Of a stretch of DNA of 64,000 bases, positions 24,465 through 33,414 are shown piece after piece. Position 1 is the first letter of the stretch; each line of letters opens with the position of its first letter. Location of the stretch: assembly GCA_910588855.1 (NCBI GenBank), contig CAJUSR010000006.1, positions 1-64,000 of the forward strand. The letters run 5' to 3'. Both the position numbers and the translations under genes were made by a program. A model generated the notes under the pieces. The model had not been told where the DNA came from. It saw nothing but the letters and a program-made list of their open reading frames with translations, and ran no database searches. Origin of the DNA: an uncultured Kineothrix sp. GTDB lineage: Bacteria > Bacillota > Clostridia > Lachnospirales > Lachnospiraceae.

Positions 24465-25766
24465 CTACTCGAACAACATTATGTCATCGGACAAAAAACC
24501 AATGATTTTTCCGGCAAATATCTCATTGGATAAAGATTTTTCCGACTTTTTAGCTACTTTTACATATTCTTTTGTATGCCCTACCTGAAACAATTCCCCT
24601 GCAATATCTTTCTCTTCTTCAAACAACACTTCCAGTTTCCTCCCAAAGAAACTTTCCCTAAACTCCATAGAATGCTTTTTTCCCATAGCAAGGAGGATGC
24701 TGCTCCTTTCCGTCTTCGTTTCGTCCGCCACCTGCCTGTCCATTCCTGCAGCACGGGTGCCTTCCCTTCTGGAATACTTAAATATATGCATTTCGTAAAG
24801 CTTTACTTTTTCCAGGAATGCCTTCGTTTCCGCAAATTCTTCCTCCGTCTCCCCGGGAAAACCGACAATCACGTCCGTTGTAATGGCAGGGCTTCCAAAT
24901 ACCCTGCGCAGAATGTCTACTTTTTCACAGTATTCCCGTGTTGTATAGCGCCTATTCATACGCTTTAACGTAGCATCACAGCCGCTTTGCAATGACAAAT
25001 GGAAATGCGGGCATAACTTCTTTAGTTTTCCCAATTCCTCTGCAAATTCTTCCGTCACAATCCCCGGCTCCAAAGAACCAAGGCGTATCCTTTCGATCCC
25101 ATCGATTGCATGGATTGCCTGAATCAAAGGCGCCAAAGCCCTTTCGCCCCTGTCCGTGCCGTAAGAGCTAATATGGATTCCGGTAAGGACTACCTCTTTG
25201 CATCCTCCGGCAGCCAGCTTACCGATTTCATTTAAAATATCTTCCTCCTTCCGGCTTCTGACCCGCCCTCTCGCGTACGGAATAATGCAATAAGAGCAAA
25301 ACTGGTTGCAGCCATCCTGAATCTTTATATAAGCCCGGGTATGGCCGGAAGTCTCCTTTAAACACATCTCTTCAAATTCTTCCGTTTCCCCGATATTGAT
25401 TACCGTTTCCCCCGTTTCCTTCCCATCCAGGAACCTCTCTAATATTTCCGTCAATTCTTTCTTTTTATTGTTCCCGATTGCCAAATCCACTCCGCTGTCT
25501 TTTAGCACATCCTCCCTGCCGGTCTGCACATAACACCCTACCGCTACTACAATTGCCTTTGGATTCCTCTTCTTCGCTTTATGCAGCATCTGCCTGCTTT
25601 TCCTGTCCGCAATATTGGTGACTGTACACGTATTTACGATATAAATATCCGCTTCTTCATCAAATGATACAATTTTGTAACCCTTTTCCTGTAACATTTG
25701 TTGCATTGCGTCTATTTCATATCCATTGACTTTACAGCCGAGATTATGTAATGCTACACTTTTCAT
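24465..25766 (-). CDS. mtaB: tRNA t6A37 methylthiotransferase MtaB
   Basis: This is a radical-SAM enzyme of 433 residues that converts t6A37 to ms2t6A37 in tRNA. The N-terminal UPF0004 domain has Cys at LGCKVNGYE, NTCTVTN and VGCYVQ. The radical-SAM motif is CNQFCSYC near residue 150, and a TRAM-like domain ends the protein. The first motif (LGCKVNxYE) and the lack of MiaB-type features favour MtaB over MiaB or RimO. Confidence 0.93.
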   Translation of the reverse strand: MKSVALHNLGCKVNGYEIDAMQQMLQEKGYKIVSFDEEADIYIVNTCTVTNIADRKSRQMLHKAKKRNPKAIVVAVGCYVQTGREDVLKDSGVDLAIGNNKKKELTEILERFLDGKETGETVINIGETEEFEEMCLKETSGHTRAYIKIQDGCNQFCSYCIIPYARGRVRSRKEEDILNEIGKLAAGGCKEVVLTGIHISSYGTDRGERALAPLIQAIHAIDGIERIRLGSLEPGIVTEEFAEELGKLKKLCPHFHLSLQSGCDATLKRMNRRYTTREYCEKVDILRRVFGSPAITTDVIVGFPGETEEEFAETKAFLEKVKLYEMHIFKYSRREGTRAAGMDRQVADETKTERSSILLAMGKKHSMEFRESFFGRKLEVLFEEEKDIAGELFQVGHTKEYVKVAKKSEKSLSNEIFAGKIIGFLSDDIMLFE

Positions 25767-25799
25767 AGGATTCCTTTCTATTTTTGTTGTGTTTTAGCA

Positions 25800-25828
25800 T
25801 TGACTTTTACCCCTTTACCCTTTAATAT
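25800..25828 (+). promoter_or_regulatory. Promoter of the Crh-like gene
   Basis: TTGACT (25800-25805) and TAATAT (25823-25828) are 17 bases apart, 40 bp before the start codon of the plus-strand gene. Confidence 0.75.
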
Positions 25829-25868
25829 TGAAGCAGAAGGTACGAAAAAATTAAGGAGGTAAAAGCCG

Positions 25869-26099
25869 ATGAAAACTGTTCAGATTTCTTTAAATTCTAT
25901 TGATAAGGTAAAGTCTTTTGTAAACGATATTACAAAATTTGATTATGATTTTGATTTAGTATCCGGAAGATACGTAATCGATGCAAAATCAATTATGGGC
26001 ATCTTCAGCCTGGATTTGTCGAAACCGATTGATTTAAATATCCACGCAGAAGATAATGCGGAAGAGGTACTTAACATATTGAAACCTTATTTAATTTAA
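25869..26099 (+). CDS. HPr-like (Crh-like) protein without His15
   Basis: This 76-residue protein has the HPr fold pattern. The segment DAKSIMGIFSLDL matches the regulatory Ser46 loop of HPr (KSIMGVMSL type). The His15 motif GLHARPA is replaced by NSIDKVKSF, so it cannot take phosphate from enzyme I. This is the same pattern as Crh of Bacillus, a catabolite-repression cofactor phosphorylated only on Ser46. It has its own promoter, an AAGGAGGT site and a strong terminator, and stands alone on the plus strand. Regulation of carbon use is an inference. Confidence 0.75.
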   Translation: MKTVQISLNSIDKVKSFVNDITKFDYDFDLVSGRYVIDAKSIMGIFSLDLSKPIDLNIHAEDNAEEVLNILKPYLI

Positions 26100-26130
26100 G
26101 GATGATTCGTACATGGACAAAGAGGGAAGG

Positions 26131-26168
26131 TTACAGTCCAGCCTTACGGCTGAACTGTAATTTTTTTG
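26131..26168 (+). terminator. Terminator of the Crh-like gene
   Basis: TTACAGT-C-CAGCC pairs with GGCTG-A-ACTGTAA around a TTAC loop, followed by T7. Confidence 0.85.
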
Positions 26169-26182
26169 TGTACAATTTACAA

Positions 26183-27364
26183 TCATTGATGAACAATTAT
26201 CAGTTCATCATTCTTCAATGCCGTTTCCACAAGTTCCTCTATTTTTTCTTCCAGATTTTCTTCATGCCGTCTAATAATATTAAGGTTCGGCTTCGTTACC
26301 GGATGCTTGGCCACAAATATTGTACAGCAATCTTCAAAAGGCAGGATAGAAGTTTCATAAGTATTGATTTTTTCAGCAATATCTACGATTTCCATCTTAT
26401 CAAACCCAATTAACGGGCGGTATACCGGCAAAGTACATACCTCATTGGTGGCCGCCAGGCTATGCATCGTCTGGGATGCCACCTGGCCGATGCTTTCCCC
26501 TGTGATCAGCCCAAGGCATTCCGTTTCTTTCGCAATATGTTCTGCAATGCGCATCATATAACGGCGCATAATAATTGTCAGTTCATCATGAGGGCATTTT
26601 TCATAAATATATAGCTGGATGTCCGTAAAATTGATGACATGGAGATAAATCGGACCGGTATAGCGGGATACCAGTTTTGCCAAATCCACTACTTTCTGTT
26701 TTGCCCGTTCGCTCGTATATGGAGGAGCATGGAAATATACTGCGTCAATTTTCACCCCTCGTTTTGCTATCATATAACCTGCCACCGGGGAATCAATGCC
26801 CCCCGATAAAAGCAGCATCGCTTTTCCTCCCGTTCCTACGGGCATTCCCCCGGGACCGGGGATTACTTCGGAGTAAATATAAATTTTTTCCCTTATTTCT
26901 ATATTCAGCATTATCTGCGGCGTATGCACGTCCACTTTCATTTCAGGATAAGCATCTAAAAGGACACTGCCTATCCCGCTGTTAATCTCCATAGAATTTA
27001 GAGGGTAATTCTTTCTCGCCCTTCTGGCATTTACTTTAAAAGTTTTATTTTTTTCCGGATAAACTTCCCCCATATATGCCACAATGGCCTGCCCTAGCTT
27101 CTCAAAGCCTTCATCCTCTATATAGACTACAGGGCAAATCCCAGAAATACCAAAAACGGTTTTCAGATTTTCCACAGTCTCGTCGAAATCGAAATCCGTC
27201 AATGCTTCCACATAAATCCTTCCCTGGGTACGGGTCACCTTAAACTCACCGTCACATCTTTTCACCGCATATTTTATCTGCTGCACCAACGCTTCTTCAA
27301 ATAAATAACGGTTTTTCCCTTTTACCCCTATTTCGGCATATTTTATCAAAAATGCTGTAAACAT
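26183..27364 (-). CDS. thiI: tRNA 4-thiouridine synthetase ThiI
   Basis: This enzyme of about 393 residues puts sulfur on U8 of tRNA. A THUMP domain lies in the first 165 residues (VTRTQGRIYVEALTDFDFDE), followed by the PP-loop LLSGGIDSPVAGYM and the ThiI segment GQVASQTMHSLAATNEV. There is no C-terminal rhodanese domain, as in Bacillus ThiI. The start at 27364 has GGGAGG upstream; the extra 30 codons of the longer frame do not fit the family. The cysteine desulfurase upstream is its likely sulfur donor. Confidence 0.93.
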   Translation of the reverse strand: MFTAFLIKYAEIGVKGKNRYLFEEALVQQIKYAVKRCDGEFKVTRTQGRIYVEALTDFDFDETVENLKTVFGISGICPVVYIEDEGFEKLGQAIVAYMGEVYPEKNKTFKVNARRARKNYPLNSMEINSGIGSVLLDAYPEMKVDVHTPQIMLNIEIREKIYIYSEVIPGPGGMPVGTGGKAMLLLSGGIDSPVAGYMIAKRGVKIDAVYFHAPPYTSERAKQKVVDLAKLVSRYTGPIYLHVINFTDIQLYIYEKCPHDELTIIMRRYMMRIAEHIAKETECLGLITGESIGQVASQTMHSLAATNEVCTLPVYRPLIGFDKMEIVDIAEKINTYETSILPFEDCCTIFVAKHPVTKPNLNIIRRHEENLEEKIEELVETALKNDELIIVHQ

Positions 27365-27615
27365 TTTCTTCTGTTCCTCCCTAGAACATTTCCGTTCCCT
27401 GCCCTCAACAGACAAGAGCATGGTACAAGATATCAGGTATTGCGGAACCGGCATCTTTGCCTAAGTTCCCCGTATTCTGCCGTTCCGCAATCCCCTGTTT
27501 CAACCGGTTCCCTTACCGCAGCGGCCGCCTCTTCCCCAAGGCTCAGGCAGGCTTTGACAGAGTCAACAACCCCCGTTGCCTTTAGCCGGTCTGCCGGCCT
27601 GGCGGTAATCGCCAA

Positions 27616-27683
27616 ATGCTTATTGCATGTAAGAATCATTGCTTATTGCATGCAAAAATCATTGCTTATTGCATGCAAAAATC
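27616..27683. repeat. Three tandem 23-bp repeats
   Basis: Copies start at 27616 (22 bp, three changes), 27638 and 27661; the last two are identical. Each holds the palindrome TTGCATGCAA or a variant. The array begins at the stop codon of the cysteine desulfurase gene. The rest of the gap to thiI (27365-27615) holds only a loose inverted repeat (GCGGAAC...GTTCCGC) and no convincing gene. Confidence 0.85.
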
Positions 27684-28836
27684 AATGTCTCGCATATTTA
27701 CGCAGCATTGGTATTATATCATACATTGCCTGTAATGTATAATCTATTTCCTCTCCTGTCGTAAAAACAGAAAGACTGAAGCGGATAGTGGATTCCAACA
27801 AATCTTTTTCCACCCCTATTGCTTTTAACGTAGCTGACGGCTGGGGCTTGCGGGCGGAACAAGCGCTTCCCGCAGACACGTAAATCCCCCTATCTTCCAG
27901 GGCATGAAGCAAAACTTCACTGCGTATCCCCCGAATCGACACACTAATTACATGGGGCGCCGACTCCCTTCCCGTATAGCCGTTTATTTTAACATGGTCA
28001 ATCCGCATCACGCCATCAATAAATTTTTGCTTTAATCCGTAAAGGCGTTCCACGTCCATGTCCAAATCTGCATACATCATCTCCGCCGCTTTCGCCAAAC
28101 CCGCCATCCCGGGTACGTTTTCCGTTCCGGAGCGCAAGTTATTCTGCTGGCCGCCGCCGTGGATAATAGGTTTTATCTTTACTTTCGCATTCACATAAAG
28201 GAAACCCACACCTTTCGGTCCATGTATTTTATGCCCACTGACAGACAGCAAATCGATATTCATTTTCTTCGGGTATATTCTGAACTTGCCGAACCCCTGC
28301 ACCGCATCCACATGGAAAATGGTATGGGGGTTCATCTTTTTAATCAGCGCACCGGCTTCTGCTATCGGCTGCAGGGAGCCGATTTCATTGTTTGTGTGCA
28401 TAATAGATACCAATATCGTTTCTTTGCTCATCGCTTTCTGCAAGTCTTCTAACCGTATACAGCCTTTATTGTCAACCGGAAGGTAAGTGACACGGAATCC
28501 CTGCTCTTCTAAGTATTTCATCGTCTGCATAACGGCAGGATGTTCAATCATCGTTGTTATCAGATGCCGCCCTGCCCTGTGGTTGGCAAGCGCACAGCCA
28601 ATTAACGCAATATTATCTGATTCCGTACCTCCTGATGTGAAAAAAATTTCCTTTTCGCTCACTTTCAACAGTTTGGCTATGGTTTCTTTGGCATATCGGG
28701 TATAGTTCTCCGCCTGTACCCCTTTCAGATGCAGGCTGGACGGGTTGCCGTAGTCATTGCACATAATATGTGTCATCAAAGCCGCCACGTCTTCAAAACA
28801 CCTTGTAGTAGCTGAGTTATCCAAATATACTTCCAT
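27682..28836 (-). CDS. Cysteine desulfurase (NifS/IscS family)
   Basis: This PLP enzyme of 384 residues takes sulfur from cysteine. The opening MEVYLDNSATTR, the PLP-lysine region SVSGHKIHGPKG and the catalytic Cys loop SAGSACSARK identify it. The start at 28836 has AGGAG seven bases upstream. It lies upstream of thiI, as nifZ-thiI in Bacillus, so it probably supplies sulfur for tRNA 4-thiouridine. Confidence 0.93.
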   Translation of the reverse strand: MEVYLDNSATTRCFEDVAALMTHIMCNDYGNPSSLHLKGVQAENYTRYAKETIAKLLKVSEKEIFFTSGGTESDNIALIGCALANHRAGRHLITTMIEHPAVMQTMKYLEEQGFRVTYLPVDNKGCIRLEDLQKAMSKETILVSIMHTNNEIGSLQPIAEAGALIKKMNPHTIFHVDAVQGFGKFRIYPKKMNIDLLSVSGHKIHGPKGVGFLYVNAKVKIKPIIHGGGQQNNLRSGTENVPGMAGLAKAAEMMYADLDMDVERLYGLKQKFIDGVMRIDHVKINGYTGRESAPHVISVSIRGIRSEVLLHALEDRGIYVSAGSACSARKPQPSATLKAIGVEKDLLESTIRFSLSVFTTGEEIDYTLQAMYDIIPMLRKYARH

Positions 28837-28938
28837 GTTCCGTCTCCTAATATTATTGTGTTTTCGCTCATTACATAAACGCAACGCGCCATATACTATT
28901 ATATATATGCCTTTTTTGCCGGTTGGTAACTCTGCCCC

Positions 28939-29676
28939 TTATTCCAACTGATACATAATCCATGCCAAAATCGCCAGTGCTGCCGTCTCCGTCCTGAGAA
29001 TCCGCCTCCCCATTGTAATGGGATAGATGCCCGCAGCTTTTGCCTCTTCTATCTCGTTTTCTTCAAAGCCGCCCTCCGGCCCGATAAATACCGCAATCGT
29101 CTGCCCCGGTTTTAACGAAGCGATGATTTCCTTCGTCTTTTCCATCCCTTCCGCCATTTCATAAGGGATAATGCGGATATCCATCCCTGAAGCATAGGCA
29201 ATGGCTTCTTTCATAGTCATCACTTTCTGTATCCCAGGGATAATCCGCCTCCGGCTTTGCTTTGCTGCTGCCTCGGCAATCCCCTGCCAGCGCAAGGTTT
29301 TCCCCTTCGCTTTCTTTTCATCCAGTTTTACTACCGCCCGCTTTGCCGCTACCGGTATCACTTCATATACCCCCAGTTCCACTGCCTTTTGGATAATCAG
29401 TTCCATTTTATCCCCTTTGGGCAGCCCTTGGAAAAGAAAGACTTTGGACGGAAGCTCCATATCCGCTTCCTTCACAAACCTTACTTTGCAAAAGACACAG
29501 TCTTCCCCAAACCCTTCAATGCCGCAGCGGTACTCTTTGCTGTCCACACCGTTGCTTACTGACAGTTCTTCCCCAACCCGCATCCGCAAAACATTCTTAA
29601 TATGATTTACATCCCTTCCTGTTATCCTTACTTCGTTTCCTTGTATCTGTGAAGGTTCTACGAAAAAATTGTACAT
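28939..29676 (-). CDS. rsmE: 16S rRNA m3U1498 methyltransferase RsmE
   Basis: This SPOUT-class methyltransferase has 245 residues. A PUA-like N-terminal domain (VRITGRDVNHIKNVLRMRVGEEL) precedes the knotted domain with FIGPEGGFEENEI and MGRRILRTETA, which bind SAM. It methylates N3 of U1498 in 16S rRNA. It follows prmA, the common order in Firmicutes. Confidence 0.95.
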   Translation of the reverse strand: MYNFFVEPSQIQGNEVRITGRDVNHIKNVLRMRVGEELSVSNGVDSKEYRCGIEGFGEDCVFCKVRFVKEADMELPSKVFLFQGLPKGDKMELIIQKAVELGVYEVIPVAAKRAVVKLDEKKAKGKTLRWQGIAEAAAKQSRRRIIPGIQKVMTMKEAIAYASGMDIRIIPYEMAEGMEKTKEIIASLKPGQTIAVFIGPEGGFEENEIEEAKAAGIYPITMGRRILRTETAALAILAWIMYQLE

Positions 29677-29786
29677 CTTTTCCCCATTTCTGCGCAGCCT
29701 CGTTACGCAAATCCCGTTTTATCCTTCTTTTGCCCTTGTTTTTCCTTTATTTCTCCCTTATTTTTCCCCTAAATCCTTTATCCCCT

Positions 29787-30773
29787 TTACGGTTTCCCTG
29801 CTGTTATGCAGACCCATTCGCCCTGATACGTAATCTCCAGAATCTCCATCCCGGCTGCCAGAACCGCTTCTTTTACCGCCTCTTCCTTATCGTCGATAAT
29901 CCCTGACGTAATATATACTCCGCCCGGTTTTAAATTTGCCATAATGACAGGCGTAAGGTTTATCAACACATCGGCGAGGATATTCGCCACTACAATATCA
30001 TAGCACTCATAGCCTACCTTATCCTGTATCTCTTTATCCGTAATCAAATTTCCTATCATTACCTGGAATTGGCTGTCCGGAATATTGTTTGCCTTTTTGT
30101 TTTCTCCCACCGCCTCTATTGCACAAGGATCCAGATCCGTTCCAACCGCTTCTTTCGCTCCGAACATCAACGATAAAATAGAAAGGATACCGCTTCCCGT
30201 TCCCACATCCAACAATCTGGTATCCCCGGTAATATGTTTCCGCAGTTGACGGATGCATAGCTGTGTGGTCTCATGCATACCGGTGCCAAATGCCGTACCC
30301 GGGTCGATATGGAGAACCATACGCCCCTTATCTTCTTCCCTCACTTCTTCCCAGGAAGGGATAACCAGCACATCGTCTATATAAAATTGATGGAAATATT
30401 CTTTCCAATTGTTAATCCAGTCGATATCTTCCGTCTCGTCTACCGACACCATACCTTCACCGATGTCCATAAACATCCGCAAATCTTCCAGCTCTTTTTC
30501 CACCTTTTTTAAGATTTCCTCCGCCGTCATGCACTCCCCGTCCACATCCAGCGTTCCGTCTTCTTTTTCCTCTACAAAAAAACTAAGATATGCAATCCCG
30601 TCATCCTCTCCGGCTTCCGGCGGGATATCCACAAACATCTGCTCCTTTTCCGCCGCCGTCAGCGGTATTTTATCCTCAATCTGCGCCCCTTCCAACCCGA
30701 TATCATACAATGCGCTGATAATAATATCTTCCGCTTCCGTTAGTGTCTTGATTTTAAACTTCGTCCATTTCAT
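29787..30773 (-). CDS. prmA: Ribosomal protein L11 methyltransferase PrmA
   Basis: This is a 328-residue methyltransferase that trimethylates L11. The SAM motif is LLDVGTGSGILSI, preceded by PGTAFGTGMHETTQLC and followed by VVANILADVL, all typical. The GGTGGAGAGG site precedes the ATG. Confidence 0.95.
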   Translation of the reverse strand: MKWTKFKIKTLTEAEDIIISALYDIGLEGAQIEDKIPLTAAEKEQMFVDIPPEAGEDDGIAYLSFFVEEKEDGTLDVDGECMTAEEILKKVEKELEDLRMFMDIGEGMVSVDETEDIDWINNWKEYFHQFYIDDVLVIPSWEEVREEDKGRMVLHIDPGTAFGTGMHETTQLCIRQLRKHITGDTRLLDVGTGSGILSILSLMFGAKEAVGTDLDPCAIEAVGENKKANNIPDSQFQVMIGNLITDKEIQDKVGYECYDIVVANILADVLINLTPVIMANLKPGGVYITSGIIDDKEEAVKEAVLAAGMEILEITYQGEWVCITAGKP

Positions 30774-30808
30774 ACCTCTCCACCTCGTTTTTCCTCTATT
30801 ATGATTCG

Positions 30809-30861
30809 GGTGTCAAAAGCCATCTCCGGCGGCGCCATTCAGCCAATGGCTGTTGTACCAT
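30809..30861. repeat. Dispersed repeat, copy 2
   Basis: The boxes GGTGTCAAAAG (30809-30819) and GTACCAT (30855-30861) match copy 1 at 365-416 in order and spacing. The enclosed hairpin is closed by GCCAT/ATGGC, different bases from copy 1 at the same place. Confidence 0.5.
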
Positions 30862-30898
30862 TCGTCAAAGGATGCCGCCGGTCAATCCTTCGGCGCCT

Positions 30899-31486
30899 TT
30901 AAAGCTGCGTGGGAACCCGTCTCGTGTCTTCGAACCCTATTTTATTCACCAGTTTCTTTACATAAATTAAAGCAAAATAAAGAATCGCGCTGTCTATCGG
31001 CAGCATAATCGCATTTTTCAATACTCTTAACGGAAGCAGCGCAAAAAAGCCTTTCCCATACAACATGGAAATCCAAAGTGTATTTAAAATGCAGTTCACC
31101 AAAATCTTAATAAGCAGTTCCGCCACTATAATCCGCTTTATGCTTACCGTTTTTTTATACAAAATAGAACCGTAAATCACTCCTGCCAGCATTACGTTAA
31201 AAGTAAAGCCGAAGAAAAACGGTCCTGAGGGTTTTAATATATATTTCAGGATATCCAGCGCGCCGCCAAACAGACAGCCCGCCACCGGTCCAAACAGACA
31301 CTCTATCACACGGTTCGGAATCCCTGAAAAGCCGATTCTGATATAAGGGCCTACTTCTACGGAAGCCGTCATGCTCAAAACTACCGCCAATGCCGCCATA
31401 AGCCCGCATAAGACGATGTTCTTGGTAACGAAAAGCTCTTTAAGGGAATTTGCATACATTTCTTTGATTCTTTTTAATTTTTCCAT
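30899..31486 (-). CDS. folT: Folate ECF transporter S component
   Basis: This membrane protein of 195 residues has about six helices and binds the vitamin for an energy-coupling-factor transporter. The segments AALAVVLSM, RIGFSGIPNRVIECLFGPVAG and FFFGFTFNVMLAGVIYG match FolT. Its ATPase and T subunits are not in the window and are likely shared. The tetrahydrofolate riboswitch upstream confirms the substrate class. AGGAGG lies eight bases before the ATG. Confidence 0.93.
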   Translation of the reverse strand: MEKLKRIKEMYANSLKELFVTKNIVLCGLMAALAVVLSMTASVEVGPYIRIGFSGIPNRVIECLFGPVAGCLFGGALDILKYILKPSGPFFFGFTFNVMLAGVIYGSILYKKTVSIKRIIVAELLIKILVNCILNTLWISMLYGKGFFALLPLRVLKNAIMLPIDSAILYFALIYVKKLVNKIGFEDTRRVPTQL

Positions 31487-31552
31487 GAAAAATACCTCCT
31501 TCTAGCAGTTTTTTCCTGAACCACATAAAGGAGGGTTAATTCTCCATATGCA

Positions 31553-31656
31553 GCAGCGGGATGCGAATTCCGTACCGCAAGCCGGGTTCCCCGGCTTTTC
31601 GTCCGCATGACAACTCCCCGTTCATGCGGCACTTAACGCACAGATTTCTACTCTGC
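31553..31656 (-). promoter_or_regulatory. Tetrahydrofolate riboswitch
   Basis: The minus strand carries the class I THF aptamer: GCAGAGTAG, GCGTTAAGTGCCG, GGGGAGTTG, the CGGACGAAA segment, the GCGGTACGGAATTCGCATCC part and closing CGCTGC. Downstream, AACCCTCCTTT (plus 31527-31537) can pair with the folT ribosome site GAAGGAGG, so control is probably at translation start. Confidence 0.93.
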
Positions 31657-31675
31657 TAATAAAATGTTTGTTTTT

Positions 31676-31704
31676 AGTATATGCAGCCTGTTTCCGGATG
31701 GCAA
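31676..31704 (-). promoter_or_regulatory. Proximal promoter of the folT riboswitch transcript
   Basis: On the minus strand TTGCCA (plus 31699-31704) and TATACT (plus 31676-31681) are 17 bases apart, about 20 bp before the aptamer. Confidence 0.75.
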
Positions 31705-31796
31705 TTGACTGCATCCGCTTTTGCGCAGTCTATGATAACTCCTGTCATCCATTTCCCATGAAAAATTGATGACCTGCCTGCACTTTTGCGCATTTC

Positions 31797-31825
31797 ACTA
31801 TAACACAGAATATGTTATTTGTAAA
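31797..31825 (-). promoter_or_regulatory. Distal promoter upstream of folT
   Basis: On the minus strand TTTACA (plus 31820-31825) and TATAGT (plus 31797-31802) are 17 bases apart. The RNA from here would pass two hairpins (GTCATC/GATGAC and GACTGC/GCAGTC, plus 31705-31775) before reaching the proximal promoter. The rest of 31826-31920 shows nothing clear. Confidence 0.55.
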
Positions 31826-31920
31826 TACAGGAATTGACCCGGCTGGTAAATTCAAGTTTCATGGGCGGCAAAACCAAAACCGGTTTCTCCTTTCTATTCC
31901 ATATTATCCAAATCAGTACC

Positions 31921-33414
31921 CTACTTTGCTAAATACTGGTAAAATATATCCTTCTCCAAATGATATGTATAATAATTGTATTTAAAGTCATCCGGTATTT
32001 CCCCGTCGGAAGGGTCCGCCAACGGCTCCAGAGACATAGAGCTTTCCGTACGGTAGACTGCCCCTATCTGGTTTTTTACTATGCTTTCCCGCAAATTCAT
32101 AAGCGGATATATCATCCCAACGGCCAGCCCCGCCGCCAGTAAGGTTTTCCTTATCACGACGTTTTTATCCTGTTCCTGTCCGTTCCCCTCCGAAAAAAAG
32201 CGAAGGATAAGGGCTAACAGCATAAACAGCGCCGGTATGCTTGCCCGCATGGTAAAGTCGTTGTATAGCCCCATAGCAAAACGGGGATAAATCAAAAGTG
32301 CCGTCACGGATATCCAATATACTATATTTTTTCTGTTTTCTTTAAATAAAAGAATAGCATAAAAACCAAACATAAAAAAACAGAAAAGTATGTAAAATCC
32401 TGGCTTCCCTCCATAATCCAGCCAGTGGAAACCTAAATATTCCGGCTTTTCCCCGGAAATATTCCCCCAAAAATATAAGACAGGAATGCCGCTCAATACA
32501 GCGAACAAAAGATTAGAGATGCTAAAAGCCTTTCCCAACCGTTTCCACCCATTTTTGATGCCATCATATAAATACAAGGGAAGCATGAGGGCCGCAAGCC
32601 CTATCATGGCAAAACCGCTGTACCAAATTACCGGAAAGCCGATTAACATATAATTTTCGGTTTTCCAAGGTTTGAGCAATAGCAAAGATGTGGCCATCCA
32701 GGGCACGATAGCCTGTCCCGGCACCCACTTTAATAAGCTCCAATTGGAAGTATATTGAATCCTTACCGTTTCCGGATTCATCCATTCATGACTGCCAAAA
32801 GGAAAGTTCTCCGGATATATGCTGCCGCAGACCGCCTGTCCAAGGGGCAGCAAGCCTCCGAAAAAAAACAGCAACGCCAGACAAAGCAACTGCCATTTTC
32901 CCTTTTTAACCTTTCCTATCCTTATGAGCAGAAGCCATAACAGGAAAATCCCTATTGCTGCCATTGCGTATTGCATCCATTCCGCCGCCCGGAAGGAACC
33001 CAATGCCTTTCCTGCCAAAGCCGGGCACAGGTAAAAACCGATATAATAAGACAGCATGGATTCCCCATAAGCCGTCCGATACATAACCGGCCAGTCTTTT
33101 TCTATCAAGTCATGCATTACGGCATTGTGCTTTGCCCAGTCACCTGCCTGCCCCGTAAATGCTCCTATCCCTGTATGCCAAACAAAGAACAGAATAAGCG
33201 CTGCCCCCATAAGCAAGGTTCCTTTGGACAGATGCACTTTATCATCTGCCCCCGCCTGGCACCAGGAGCGCGCCCCCGCAAGGAAACCTGCCCCAAGAAT
33301 CAGGCATGCTGCCAATGCATATCCTGTTTTCAGCCACCCGATGAAAAAAAACACTACCCCTAAATACATATATACCAACGCGGCAATGGATACTGTATTT
33401 ACCTTAATTTCCAT
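31921..33414 (-). CDS. Polytopic membrane protein, possible GT-C glycosyltransferase
   Basis: This protein of 497 residues has about eleven or twelve hydrophobic helices. The first large outside loop contains GDWAKHNAVMHDLI, an acidic motif in the place where GT-C enzymes keep catalytic Asp/Glu. The C-terminal 70 residues are hydrophilic. It overlaps the upstream GT-C gene by 16 bp. With that gene and a GT2 enzyme it probably builds or decorates a surface glycan from polyprenyl-phosphate sugars. The specific reaction is not known. Confidence 0.6.
   Translation of the reverse strand: MEIKVNTVSIAALVYMYLGVVFFFIGWLKTGYALAACLILGAGFLAGARSWCQAGADDKVHLSKGTLLMGAALILFFVWHTGIGAFTGQAGDWAKHNAVMHDLIEKDWPVMYRTAYGESMLSYYIGFYLCPALAGKALGSFRAAEWMQYAMAAIGIFLLWLLLIRIGKVKKGKWQLLCLALLFFFGGLLPLGQAVCGSIYPENFPFGSHEWMNPETVRIQYTSNWSLLKWVPGQAIVPWMATSLLLLKPWKTENYMLIGFPVIWYSGFAMIGLAALMLPLYLYDGIKNGWKRLGKAFSISNLLFAVLSGIPVLYFWGNISGEKPEYLGFHWLDYGGKPGFYILFCFFMFGFYAILLFKENRKNIVYWISVTALLIYPRFAMGLYNDFTMRASIPALFMLLALILRFFSEGNGQEQDKNVVIRKTLLAAGLAVGMIYPLMNLRESIVKNQIGAVYRTESSMSLEPLADPSDGEIPDDFKYNYYTYHLEKDIFYQYLAK

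Noticed and set aside
27433..27639. 68-codon frame between thiI and the cysteine desulfurase gene
   Set aside because: No ribosome site and it runs into the tandem repeats; no family resemblance.
27616..27683. Short CRISPR-like array
   Set aside because: The units are directly adjacent with no spacers.
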